Shown here: one piece after another, positions 53,801 to 64,000 of the stretch
Numbering within the stretch: the stretch's first letter is position 1
Layout: each line of letters opens with the position of its first letter
DNA from: Asterochloris sp. CNOR1
Lineage: Eukaryota; Chlorophyta; Trebouxiophyceae; Trebouxiales; Trebouxiaceae
Reading direction: 5' to 3'
Assembly (NCBI GenBank): GCA_963969365.1
Contig: OZ017755.1
Location: 372,001 to 436,000, forward strand
Length of the DNA: 64,000 bases
The notes under the pieces: generated by a model
Database searches by the model: none
What the model was told of the DNA's origin: nothing
What the model saw: only the letters and a program-made list of their open reading frames with translations
Made by a program: the position numbers and the translations under genes

Positions 53801-56800
53801 CTGGTTCAGGGGTAGCCGCCGCTCTTTCTGTGTGTCATACCTGCCTCTCCTCACCAGCAACTTGCACTGTCCGCCCTCAGAAGCTTCTTTGTCAGGTTGC
53901 GATGCGCATCAGCCTGAACAAGGCATCCAGCATATGGCCCGGTTACACTACAGCAGTGGCAAGGCTGTCAGGTGGGTGCCTGCTGCCTCAGAAGTGCTGC
54001 AGCAGCAGGATGCATTCTGTGCAACAGGGCAGGTCTGGACATCCCTTCTCCGGTCTTTGACAAAGAAGATTGTCAGGTGCCTCCTGTAATTGACAGCAGG
54101 GCGCATCCTGCATGACATGGCTAACATGGACCAGTCTGCAGACTGTGCCTACATGCCTTTGTGCACTGCACGCTCAAGCAAATGGCTCAATGCAGGAGGC
54201 AGCAGAGCAGACTGCAGCACACCTAGACTCACATGGACATGTCCCCATCTTCCAGGACAAGTTGTCACATTTGCAGAATGCTGGCTGCAGGCGGCGGCAG
54301 GGCGTATGCTGTACAATGTGGCCGACATGGACAAGCCCACCACCTCCGAGGACCGGGACACAGCGGCCATCCTGGAGGGCAGCCAGCTGTGCTGCTCCTG
54401 CCAGCTGCGGGACATGGTGCACTGCCTGGGAGGGATGGCCATCCTCTTGCCTCTGGTGCGCATGCTGCTGGCCACCTCTGCAAACCAGCTGCTGCAGCAA
54501 TTTGTTGGCGTGTGGAGCAGGCTGTGGTCGGATCTTGTGCTGCCTGATTGCTGCTCATCACTCGTACAGCGTCCCCATGGTGCTGCTCCAATTGTTTAGG
54601 CCATATGACAGAGATACCACACAGAGCTGGGTGTCTCGTACCGTAACACTCTGTCTGCATATGGCTTGTGGGGCTGCCCACATGCTCAGTGCCTAACAGG
54701 TTCATGGTGCCTACAGATTGCTCAGCTGGATGCTCCTGCTGGCAGTGGGTCAGCGGCGGCAGGCCCGGGCGGCTCCCGTGCAGTCCTGGTCCTCAAGCTG
54801 ATGGCTTCCATCCTCAGGGACAGCACCTCCAACAAGCTCAGCATGGTGCAGATGTCAGGCAAGCCGACCGGCAGGCGCTGCCAGCTGCATGCCTGTTGCA
54901 GTTCGGCTGCAGTGCCCACAACAGCGCAAAGCGCCCAGAAGGGGGCAACCACACCCGGATTGCACAACCCTTTGATCTCACGCTCAAATTGACTGCTGAC
55001 TGGGTGCCTGCAGGTGTCGCGCTGACAGGCTTCCTCCTTCAGCAGCGCAGTCCAAGCCATCTGACTCCGCACTTTGTAGAAGCTGTGCATGAGTTGGTCA
55101 AGGCCACCAGCAGCTCACCGGAGCTCTTGGATCAGGTGTGCAATCTGACCAAACCATTTGGTTGCCTTCCATCCCCTTGACTGTACTGCCCCAAGCAAGC
55201 TGAAATTGTGAGCATGCTAACTTTTCAGCGTAGTTTGCACGGCAAAGTGCCTGTGGCAGACAAGTGTGGTGGCCACTCTGCTGAAGCATGCTTCCTGCAC
55301 AGTTGGAGCTGCTTGTACATCAGCAGGCGGGCTGAGGCCCACTTCCTACCTGCTTCAGGTCGTCCAGCACATGCTGCTGAACCTGAGGCTGTGGGTGCCA
55401 GCTGCAGAGGACACCCAGATGAACCTGCATCGCCTTCTGCATGGCTTGTTGAAGGTAGCTTGCACAGGCAGATGCTGCACCTGTTGCTGCATAACGGGTC
55501 CTGCAGGTGACAAGCCTGGTTCTGCCGGTGCCGTTGTGACATGCACCTTTGTGGTAGAAGTTGAGTGATGTCCCAGTGCTGAATGATCATTAAGCAAAAG
55601 GTACTGCCTGCAGTCCCTGGCGCTGATTCCAAGATTCAGAGTACCAAGATTGATGTGTATGCCTGCAGGTGAAGCTAGAACTGTTCAGTGCGCCTGCAGT
55701 GGTGCCTGCAATACTTGATGTCATCCGGCTGTACTACACAGCCGCCCCTGAGGTTGCCCTGCCCGTCTGCTTACCAGAGGTGAGCAGCTCAAAGGCTGAG
55801 TTTCTCCAGAGCTTTGCCGTCAGCAGTCCATGTGCTCATGCATTGACTACTATAGCACAGAAGGGGAGTGTGGCCTTGCTGCTGCTTCTTTCTTCTGGCT
55901 TGCACGGCATGAATGTCTTTTGTATGCCATGCAGGGGCAGATGTCAGAGCTGAGGCGTGGGCTTTTGGGTGTGGCCAGCAGCATGCTGTTGAGCAGCGGA
56001 AAGCAACCACAGGTGCAGCAGAGGCTTCGGACCGGGCCAGAGGAGCTGCAGGTGGGTGCCACAGCACAACCACATCCAGTCAAACATTTCTCCTGCCGCC
56101 TGGACGCAAGCCGCATAATCACCAGCCATGCATTCCACTCAGAAAGGCTGTGTATGCCATTCATCTTTCCTGCAGACAGTCACAATGCATGACATGCAGC
56201 TGGCACCTATGACGTCGTGGCTTTAAGCCCACTCCAAAACTTTCTTCACCACTCCGCTGCTGAGGTCTGTCCTGGCCCTGTGAGAGTGCTACTACTATGG
56301 GTCAGCTACCGACTGCAGTGTGCTGCAGGCCTTCGTCTCCTTTGTGGGCGCCTGCACAGATGTGCAGCTGCTGGAGGACGTGCTGAATCAGCTCTGCGAG
56401 GTGCTGCACCCGCGGGAGGCCAGCAGCGTAGCCATCATCCAGGGTCTGCACACCCTGGGTGGAGCTCAGCTGTTTGCCACCCTGCTCCAGCGGGAGCAGC
56501 AGCACCTGCGCGTGCTGGGCCTGCGGCTGCTTGCCTTCTTCCTGCCTGGCCTGCCAGCGCAGTCCCAGCAGCCTGGTCCGCCCACTCCAAGTGAGTTAAG
56601 CACATGTCAGGCTGCCAGTCTGTGCCGCAGGAAGCACAACCTCTGAGGGAACCTGCTGTCATCAAAATCTAAGCACCCTCAGCGCACTTGTTTTAGGCAA
56701 GCAGCGGCTGGCGTTGTCCCAGCCACTCAGCAGCAGCTGCAACAATATCTTTGACAGGACGACCCACAATGAACAAGATAGTGTCAGTCTTTTTCAGCCC

Positions 56801-59800
56801 TGACCACCATGCAGCTTTGCAGTCAGCTTTTGAAAACAGACACATGCCACTCACTTCCCCTCAGCAGCGCCACACCTGCTGCAGTGCCGCGTGTGGCTTC
56901 CCGCACAGCCAGTCATGAGGATTTTGCCCCCAGCAGCAGCATCTGGGCAGCTGTGTCAGACTCCCTGCTCATGTTTCCCCTGACGCGAGAGGTCCGCACG
57001 GCGCTGCTGAACCTCCTATGCAGCAAACAGGTACGGCAGCAATTGGCTGACGGCAGAGACTCTATGATGGTGTGACCATCATGTGACCACACCAGCAGCT
57101 TGAATGTTGATGCATATGCCTCTTCTGATATAGCCTGCTTTCCCTTCCAGCCATAGTCAAGGCGGCTTTCAGAGAATCAGGAGCCCCCCCCTCCCAGGCA
57201 TATAAGCAAAGTGGAGCCACTTTTGTGCACTTGGTGGTGTCTGTTGAGCTCAGTATCTACCAACAAGTCTTCTTTCTGCCAGACATGGAAGGCAGCATGG
57301 CTAGACGACATCAACGTCACCATGGTGCATGGTTCCCACACCTGCCTGCCTGTATGCAATGCCATTGCCCATAAGACAGGCGTAACAATTGGCATTGCAC
57401 CTGCACATCTTCGACGCATTCTGTGTTCTTGACTGCAGGGCAGCATCCCTAAGACGCAGGGCAACACGCTGCCAGGCATCACCAACCCTGGAGTTGTGAC
57501 CATCCTGCTGCGCCTGCTGCTGGGCTGCGACGATGCTGCCGAGCGCACCACCACGCTGGGCGCTCTCAGACGAGTGATAGGTGGGTCAGTGAGGGTGCAG
57601 CCTGCCAGCGATGCGCTGGGCAGCGATCATTGCGTACGCTGCAAATTGTCCAGTGGACTGACCCAGCCAAATCAAGCTTCAGGCAGCAATTGGGCAAGCA
57701 AACCCTCCCATTGTGTTCATGTGCGTCATGAAGCTTAGGCTGCCAGCCCACTTGCCAGATCCCTCGGCATGACATCCTCCTGTGTGCAGTGCATGGCTCC
57801 AAGGAGAACAGAGCGGCTGTCGTGAGCCAGGCAGGCTGGGCAGAAGCCCTTTTGGAGCTGCTGCTGGATGGCTCCCCCTGCATCGCCAGCAGGGCCCACG
57901 CTCATGGACCACATGCCAGTGTGGCAGCTGCAGCCCACCAGCATGTGTCTTCTGGGGCTGGGCCACAGGCGGCTCCAGCTGCACAGCAGGCCCCTGCCGG
58001 CAGCAACAAGGGGTCTGCCCAGCAGCCTCAGGCGCAGGTCCAGGCGACTGCTGCTGCCGCAGCTCAGGTGGGGCAGGCCCTGCCAGCCCACGCCCCCTGG
58101 GCCTGGGCTGGGGAGGAGGTCGACCATGTGAGGGCCCTGCTGCGGGCGCTGCACGGCCACTGCATCCAGCACAAGGCGCGGGGGTGGACCTTCCTGGAGC
58201 GGGCAGCCTGCAACCTGAGGTGGGTTTTGGAGACCCTGCTGAGTGATGGCTGCTTCCTATTGTCCTCGGCACAGCTGCCTGGGGCAGCATGGGTGCATGC
58301 GTGAAGGCCCCACATGCCTGTGCAGTGCAGATTGCCACAGCTGCAGGGTCCAGCCGGATTGCCACAGCTGCAGGGTCCTGGCTACGATAGGTGCCGCAAA
58401 GCCACCTGCACTCTAGGCCAGGGGGCAGCTGCAAAGTGGGCATGTCAGCAAGGCAGCCGCTTGCAGGCATCGGCACTGGAGCAGGGCAGACTCCATGCTG
58501 GACCAGCATGTGGCTCTGCTGCGACTTGCAGGGCACCGCTATTTCGCTATCTACCATGTGCGGCATGCAGCTGCACCTTGAGGCGCACCATGCTGATTGT
58601 GCAGAAGATGGTGCAGGATGTCTGTCTGCTTCCTCACATGCTTGCGTGCTGGCCATGCCATGATGCATCAGCCTGTCGCCATGTTTTGCTGCATATCCCT
58701 TTTCTGGACAGGGGTGGACGCCCTCAGCCCAATGCCCAGATGTTCTGTGCAGGAAAGAGATGCAGCATCTTGCCCTGCTGCCCAGTCATGTGTGGGGAGA
58801 ATGCTCTACCTGCAGATCACGACATGTCTGTGCTTGCAACAAGCTTTCTAGTTCACTCAACATGTGTTTGAAGTACAGTCAGGGGAATTGTGGACAATAA
58901 CAGCCTGCTGCACGAGCTTTCAGCAAGGCTACAGGCTTCCAGTCAGCGCTGCACAGCTAGACTGCTGCTTCACGCATGCGCTGCAGACTACTAGTGCCTC
59001 TGCTGTATGCAGCCAAGGGCATTGTGGATTGTCATGGCCTGCTGCATGAGGTTTGAGGTGGGCTGCAGGCTCCAGCCAGCCGCTGCCCAGATCGACTGCT
59101 TGTCTTACTTACATGTACTGGCCTGATGAGACCTCTGCTGTGTGCAGAGTGTATGCAGCCAGGGGCGTGGTCGATGGATACGGCCTGCTGCATGAGCTGC
59201 TGGCAGATGCCGTCCAGGACCTGTTTAGCCAGGTCAGCAAGGAGATGCAGGGCAGCAGCTCCATGTCGGGTGCCACAGCCGACGCGTGGACAATGGTGCA
59301 GTCCGTCACCACTGAGCCCTGCAGGGACAATGCCATTGGTGAGCCAAATGCCTGCAGCCCTGTGGGTTATGTTGGTGTTTGCTGTTGTCACATCAGTCAC
59401 TGCCTGCCCTGCCCCTCATGTGGAATTCAGACATCACCGCCAGCGGCATCATGGCTGCTCAACTGTTGCGTCGCATGTAGCTCCTGTTGCAGTGGGCATG
59501 CGGAGCCAGATGGCTGCAAGCGCAGGGCGCGGCAGGAAGCAGCAGCAGGCCAGCCACACTTCTTGTAGGCAGCACAGCTCCTGCTGGCCTTGGTGCTTGG
59601 GCAGGCACGCTTTGCAGAGCATGGCTGCTGCACTGCAGGGCTGCATGCAGTTGAATGCAAACATGCTGGGCATCAATCTCATCTTGGCTTGCTGCAGGGC
59701 TCCTGGGCATTGTGGATGAGATGCTGGCAGGTACCCTCATCGCCCCCACTGGACACCAGCAGGCCGCGCTGGAGAGCAGTGCATGGCCGCCACCTGCTGC

Positions 59801-62800
59801 CGTGCAGTGGGCTGAGCAGAGCGAGGCCAGCCAAGCTGCCGGGCACGTCCCGCCGGAGGCCTGGGTTTGCATCGGCGTGCCAGCGCTGCACCAGCAACAG
59901 GTAGGTGCCTGGAGGTGTCTGTTGCACTTTGCATGCATTATGAGATGCTGTCTCTGCATACTGCTTCGAAACAATGAACTGAGCATCTCAATCATTTCAT
60001 CCATGCGCAGCAGCTTGCTGGAGTCAGCACAGCGATTCAGCCGGAGACCAAGGTTTGTAGCGACATGCTGGCAGCGCGCCACCTGCCGGTGGGCTGCGGG
60101 CCCAGCGTTACGCTGCCACTGAACGGCAGATGCTTTGTGCACCTCGGCACGTGAGGGGCTTTCAGCAAGTTGCCACGCCTGTTACGCCTGACCAGCAAAC
60201 CTGCCGCCCTGCATGCGTGGCCTGCGCAGACTTGCACACATTCTGCTGACAGGGGCCTGCACTCAGACACAGGCCTTGTGCCGGCTGTAGGTGCCCGTAA
60301 GGCTCCAACAGTCAGCTGGTGCAAGTGCAGCATGGCAATTTTCTGCAGGGACGCATTGTATGTGGACCTCTGTGTGTGCAGGTATGCTCATATGCAAGTC
60401 TGATACTCATAGGTGCTGAGCTGGGAGGCGCTGAGCCGGGAGGTGCTGAGTTGGAAGCAGCTCATGTGCAGGTCTGCCACCTGCAGGTGCTGAGCCGTGA
60501 GCAGCTGCGCTTGTACGACTCCAGCCGGCAGCTGGTGCAGGTGCTGCAGAAGGCGCTGGAGGGGCTGGCCTCCCTGTCCCCGCGCCCTGGTAGCAATGCA
60601 GGGCGCCGCAGCAGTAGCGGGACAGGCGATGCGGTTGTGGCGCAGGCCAAGGGCCTGGTCACCACGACAGGGTCGGCACCCCATTTCAGCGAGCAAGGTG
60701 GGTTGGGTGTGATCACAGGCTGCTATGCACGTAGCAGGCTAGTGGGGTGGCTGTGGACTGGGTCTGTGCCGCACTACAGCAAGCGCAAGGTGGGTGGGGT
60801 GTGGGCAGCGTCTGTGCTTCATGTCAGCAACCTATTGTTGTTGTATGGGAATGGAAGGTGCCCTCCCGTGTGTCGCCTTGTTCACGGTCATCCCATCCCC
60901 CTCTGAGTCAGCTTTGGCCAGGATGTTGGGTCGCCTCCTGCAGCGTCAGCACACTCTAGCAAGGCACCACTGTCACCGAGCAAAGAGTGATTTCCAGGCA
61001 TGCAGGCCCAGGTCCGCTGTCAGGGCAGCACAAAGCGGGTCCAACCCATCAAGTGCTTGCCGCTCTGTGCTGCCTGTCTTGACCTCTGCCATATAGCCTC
61101 GACTCGCAGCTGCACAGAAGCATCACCTCCAGCGTGCAGGGGAGAAGGCATCTCCTGCCAGGGCATCCTCCGTCTGTCTCTCTTCGTGCATCCTTTGTAT
61201 CGCCATCCACGTTGCCACTGTGCTGCTGGCGCCTCCTAAAATCCTTCTTTGGGTGCCCCTGCAGAGGCGCAGGCTCAGGTGGGGCCAGGCGCTCTGGTGC
61301 CGTCGGTGGTGGTGCAGCAGGGCCTGTCAGAGCGGGCAGTCAGGCTGGAGATGCGCCTGCTGCTGCTGTACATCCAGCATGCGCCGCTGGCATCCCTGAA
61401 GCCTGGGGCCCCGGGGATCGACCACGCACTGCAGCTCCTGCCAGCGCTGCTCGACGCCACCAGCAACAGTGCCAGGTGTGTGGTGCTGAAGCCTGCTGCC
61501 TGCCGACACATCTGCTGCAGCAGAGTTGCCACGCAGTGCAGCTGTACATGATGCACTTGCACTTCCTGCTGTGGCATCATCTGAATGCTCCTGAGCTCTG
61601 GCATCTTGATCGGGGGCCCTGCCAAGCTGTGCATGTATGGCATCAGCAGCAGGCAGGCAGCACGGAGAGTTCCTGGCCAGGCAGGTGTCTCCACCCACGT
61701 TTAAGCCGCTCAATTATGCCCTGTGCTCCGCAGGGATCGCCTGCACCTGTTGCTGGCTGCTCTGGGCAGGTTGCGGAAGGAGTTGAAGGCTCAGCGCCAC
61801 CCAGAAGCCAGATTCCGTAGCCAGGCAGCCAGCAGGGCTGCAGCGGGCCTGGTGGCCATGCTCAGTCGGGCGCTGCCTGCAACTGCCAGCTGGGACGAGC
61901 AGGCGCTGCGGAGACTGGTCAAGGGGTCTGAGGATGTAGTCTTCCAGGAGGTGGGTTGGCTGGCAGGGGGGTCACTTTGCTAGTTGAGTGGTGGTTGTGT
62001 TCCCTTGAGGATGCTGCGTACCAGAAGGTGGGCTGATTGGCTGTCAAGTTACCACGACCCTGCACGCAGACCCCGAGGGTTGCTTTCTCACCAGGCGGGC
62101 CCCTAATTGGCCTGCTGATGCAGATTGCCAGTCACAGCATGGAAGCTATTTGCCCGCCTGCTATCCTTGTCTCAAGCAGCCAAGACTCCCAGCCACAGCA
62201 GCAAGCGTGTCTCTGGTGCCCATCTCGGACCCAACTGAGAGAGCAGCCTTGTTGTAAAGCTCTGCAAATTCAGGCAGACCACATCAGCTGCAAGCCATAG
62301 CTGCTGGTCCTCATGCAGATTGACAAGCTGATTGTGTCCTGTCCTAGGCGATCAAGGCAGATCACCAGCTGCAAACTGTTGCTGCTGTTGCTCGTGCAGA
62401 TTGACAAGCTGATCCTGCATGACCGCGCTGCACGCGCTGCCAAGGCTGAGGTGCTGTTCCTGCACCATATGGCGTCCTGCCATGACACAGCCATCAGCAT
62501 TCTCGAGTCTGAGGGCAGCCAGCGCCAGATTACGGACCGGGCTGAGCAGCACAAGTTCTGGGACAGCGCCAGAGAGGCTCTAGGTGAGTTGCGTCATCTT
62601 CATCTCCAAGATTCGGACTGTTGCCTGTGCTGGCAGACAAGACCCATGCGATCTGGCCTTTGCTCAGACACTAGGATTGTAGACTTCTACCTGCAAACAG
62701 CAGATGTGTGGGGAGCTGCACCACTGTCTGAGCATGCTGTGCAGCCTCACTTGGCTGGTCTCCATATCAGTAAGCTGGTAGGCATGATAGGCAGGGGCAA

Positions 62801-64000
62801 GACGCTGCCCATCTGGGCCTTCAAAGGCCCTTTAGCAGCGGTTGTATAAGCGGGCAACGGGCCCGAGGAGTTTCAGCTGCCTGTCTGGCTCACAATGGAA
62901 CCCAGCCTCATTCATTGCCTGCAGTGAGTGCGGTGCTGTGCTGCTGCCCGCATCCAGTGGTCCAGGCCCCACTGCCATGCCAAAACACCCCCAGCCTCAG
63001 TCTGCTGTGCTCGCTGGGGCTGTGCTGGGGCTGTGAGCACAGCTGACGGGCAAAGGAGGAGGCTGCTGCCCGCCTGACCCAGTTGTTCAGCCCGACCTGC
63101 ATGAGGCTGAAATCCCCAGGCCACTGCCTGTCATGCCTTCAGTGACTGTGTGCACAGCTGACTGTGCAAGAATTGGACAAGGCTGGAGCCATGCACCAGG
63201 CTTGCAGAAAGGTCCCACACTCTGCATCCTCTGCAGGGGCTGTGTGCATGGCTGACCGGGCGAGGAGAGCTGCTGCCCGCTTGGCTCAGGATGAGGAGTC
63301 GCAGGGTCTGGCTCGCCGGTGGCGAAGCTTACACCGCGCCCTCACCAGCGACCGGGGCCTGTGGTCTGATGGCGACGTCAGCCAGACCTGCCACTGGAAG
63401 TTGGACAAGTCAGAGGACCCCCAGAGGAGGTGGGATCTTTTTCTGTCTTGCAATTCAAAGAAGCACCTGGGGCTGCATCAGATGTTTCCTGGTCCACCTT
63501 TTTCAGCATCTGATGGAAACAGTGGGCAGAAGACTGCATTGCACACAGTGGACAGGGGTGCGCGGTGCGGTTCATGACACAGCCTTGTACAGCATTCTGC
63601 GCCTATGCAGTCGTACAGAGGATCACTTGGCACCACAGTATCCAAAATGCAGATAATACTTTTGCACATGACCCTCTCTCTTGCCGAGACTGCACCGCTG
63701 CTCTGATGGCCTGCTGGCAGCTGTTGTGCCTGGACCTGCAGGTGCATGAAGCTGAGACATAGTCAATGCGAAGTTTGTGTCTGTGTGTGTCTGTGATTGG
63801 CCCTTGCATACACGCCATACTGCATACCACTGTGTCTGTGTATGTCTCTGGTTGGCCCTTGCATACACGCCGGACTGCAGACCACTGCTGTGTATGGGCC
63901 TGTAGGCGCCTGAAGCTCAAGGACCTACTCAACTCATGCAAATGGGAAGTGGCTGCCCTGGTGGCCAGCTGCTTGACCTTTGCTATGCCAGGCCTGCAGG
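41844..64000 (+). CDS. Giant BEACH-type protein (SPIRRIG/LYST/LvsA class), N-terminal and middle part; runs off the window
   Basis: One gene fills the right third of the window with about 45 exons. I estimate about 2,400-2,500 codons so far, against roughly 3,600 residues for plant SPIRRIG. It starts MFRSLINALKRPSQTGDDDS at 41844. Armadillo/HEAT-like helical blocks come first, then a ConA-like lectin fold at about 51293-53659, then more helical repeats. The last exons read RGLWSDGDVSQTCHWKLDKS, the segment that precedes the PH and BEACH domains in this class. Those domains and the WD40 repeats must lie beyond 64000. Such proteins act in membrane fusion and fission, vacuole and lysosome traffic, and in plants also in mRNA processing bodies. 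Nearly all neighbouring exons I placed share compatible phase. Two or three spots (43960-44160, 50340-50440, 60350-60490) are unresolved. Three introns use GC donors with good support, and a fourth is likely. Confidence 0.9.
43300..43410 (+). repeat. 54-bp direct repeat in an intron of the BEACH-type gene
   Basis: CTGTTTCTGGGG occurs at 43324 and 43378 with flanking ATGCAAGT(G/A)AGA(T/C) and CGCAATGCAG in both copies. Each copy therefore carries a donor-like and an acceptor-like string. It directly follows the donor at 43288. Confidence 0.8.
44754..45799 (+). other. Long intron of the BEACH-type gene with an open frame and a hairpin
   Basis: The exons ending 44753 and starting 45800 are both phase 0, and their junction (HRLM then VGAAVKANR) reads smoothly, so the 1,046 bp between them is best read as intron. 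It contains an uninterrupted frame at 45043-45528 with no recognisable domain. It also holds a perfect inverted repeat at 45505-45529 (11-bp arms ATCATGGCAGC, 3-base loop). Confidence 0.65.
49260..49385 (+). repeat. 87-bp direct repeat spanning an exon end with a GC donor
   Basis: CAGCGCACCAGGATCTCTTC followed by AGGCA occurs at 49267 and 49354. The first copy is the end of the exon 49176-49288; the second is 66 bp into the intron and also ends AG|GC. Confidence 0.88.
50865..53659 (+). other. BEACH-type gene: ConA-like lectin domain block
   Basis: Exons 50865-50977, 51293-51438, 51777-51939, 52505-52692, 53126-53258 and 53499-53659, all in phase. The domain core reads AYFDFANE, SKGYSFATWLRLEGG and GVAAAFTG, then GDKLAVRSLSPKFAQV, TWYHIVVSHSSGS and VRLYVNGTLGPSAKLRYPK. 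It closes with EPLNTCSIAARLSP, FNGQMGCIYLFADVLSP and DQVEAMYLLGPDYQSTF. This is the laminin-G/ConA-like fold found in the middle of plant SPIRRIG and animal LYST and NBEA. The WYHIVVSH and YVNG pieces are the most diagnostic. Confidence 0.88.
52290..52510 (+). repeat. Partial copy of an acceptor and exon start, about 193 bp upstream of the real one
   Basis: TGCATGCTCCTCTTGTGCTGCAGGTGACCAGCTGGTGGTC at about 52289-52328 resembles the sequence at about 52484-52521 that ends the intron and opens the exon at 52505. The two starts translate as GDQLVVRSL and GDKLAVRSL. The upstream copy has a donor-like GTCTCT soon after, so it could act as a mini-exon. Confidence 0.75.
54291..57580 (+). other. BEACH-type gene: post-lectin helical repeat block
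   Basis: Exons 54291 to about 54507, 54717-54858, 55014-55135, 55359-55454, 55669-55779, 55935-56051, 56329-56590, 56885-57030 and 57439-57580. Phases agree, with 53659 joining directly to 54291 (SYNAQ then AAAGRMLYNV). Diagnostic pieces for the SPIRRIG class are RMLYNVADMD, GSQLCCSCQLRDMVHCLGG, GVALTGFLLQQRSPSHL, HLRVLGLRLLAFFLPGLP and IWAAVSDSLLMFPLTREVRT. Intron 54859-55013 begins with GC. Confidence 0.85.
58865..59195 (+). repeat. Upstream copies of an exon start, about 146 bp apart
   Basis: GTATGCAGCCAAGGGCATTG at 59005 mirrors GTATGCAGCCAGGGGCGTGG at 59151, the start of the exon at 59148. Both continue into GGCCTGCTGCATGAG. A more diverged third copy begins near 58870 (AGTCAGGGGAATTG...CCTGCTGCACGAG). 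Confidence 0.8.
62275..62415 (+). repeat. 81-bp direct repeat spanning an acceptor and exon start
   Basis: TGCAGATTGACAAGCTGAT is present at 62314 and 62395, 81 bp apart. The preceding AGCTGCAA...GCTGCTG part is also shared. The downstream copy opens the coding exon at 62400; the upstream copy is in the intron. Confidence 0.88.
63770..63890 (+). repeat. 55-bp tandem repeat in the last intron of the window
   Basis: TTGGCCCTTGCATACACGCC occurs at 63797 and 63852 with shared flanks (TGTGTCTGTG before, ACTGCA.ACCACTG after). It lies just upstream of the acceptor at 63905. Confidence 0.85.

Larger units (their letters stand above)
57790..64000 (+). other. BEACH-type gene: pre-BEACH block, truncated by the window edge
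   Basis: Exons 57790-58219, 59148-59338, 59698-59900, 60011-60150, one from 60487 of uncertain end, 61265-61475, 61734-61950, 62400-62583, 63237-63429 and one from 63906 to at least the window edge. The first has GWAEALLELLLDGS, a long Ala/Gln/Pro insert and ALLRALHGHCIQHKARGWTF. Later exons read RLEMRLLLLYIQHAPLA and AEQHKFWDSAREAL, and the end reads CHWKLDKSEDPQRRRLKLK. Confidence 0.85.

Noticed and set aside
53898-53972. Possible BEACH-gene exon after a GTCAG acceptor
   Set aside because: No reading frame joins both neighbours in phase, while 53659 joins 54291 directly and matches the family.
57679-58668. Minus-strand 329-codon open frame
   Set aside because: Antisense to the GC-rich coding exon 57790-58219; low-complexity composition explains the lack of stops.

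Overview
This is nuclear DNA of a eukaryote, most likely a chlorophyte green alga (Trebouxiophyceae-like; the exact lineage is my inference). The genes are dense and split by many short introns. Almost every 3' splice site reads (C)TGCAG and most donors read GTGAGN or GTGGGN. The proteins include plant-type nuclear-encoded plastid products: plastid ribosomal protein L15 with a transit peptide, and the D1-processing protease CtpA. I rebuilt exons by hand from family conservation and codon-phase agreement across splice sites; no transcript data were available.

Layout: (1) about 420-16468, + strand: a very large gene for a low-complexity, coiled-coil/disordered protein of unknown function with several internal tandem repeats. 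(2) 17273-19146, +: nine-exon gene with an organelle presequence and similarity to the L-2-amino-thiazoline-4-carboxylate hydrolase family. (3) 19328-21594, -: plastid ribosomal protein uL15. (4) 21759-22403, +: unrecognised 147-aa membrane protein. (5) 22700-25909, -: calmodulin in seven exons. (6) 26160-26737, +: Romo1/Mgr2, mitochondrial inner membrane. (7) 27084-29962, +: metallo-beta-lactamase-fold hydrolase, eleven exons. (8) 30185-32641, -: class II aldolase/adducin-type protein. (9) about 32885-34198, +: Crinkler/RHS-like protein, N-terminal part not seen. (10) 35236-37080, +: NSUN3/NSUN4-type RNA cytosine-5 methyltransferase. (11) 37265-41161 or beyond, -: CtpA. (12) 41844 to past the right edge, +: a giant BEACH-type protein (SPIRRIG/LYST/LvsA class). 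Only the armadillo-like, ConA-like and pre-BEACH parts are in the window.

Genes are packed as divergent and convergent pairs. Divergent starts are 164 bp (uL15 and the 147-aa protein) and 250 bp (calmodulin and Romo1) apart; convergent stops are about 180-300 bp apart. The genes do not form a pathway. The mix is housekeeping: plastid translation and photosystem II maturation, mitochondrial import/redox, calcium signalling, RNA modification and membrane trafficking.

The most unusual signal is in the architecture rather than in any one gene. Introns repeatedly carry a tandem copy of the next exon's 3' splice site and first codons (periods 81, 103, 108, about 146 and about 193 bp). Several minisatellite units also carry splice-site-like sequence, and at least five introns appear to use GC-AG splice sites.
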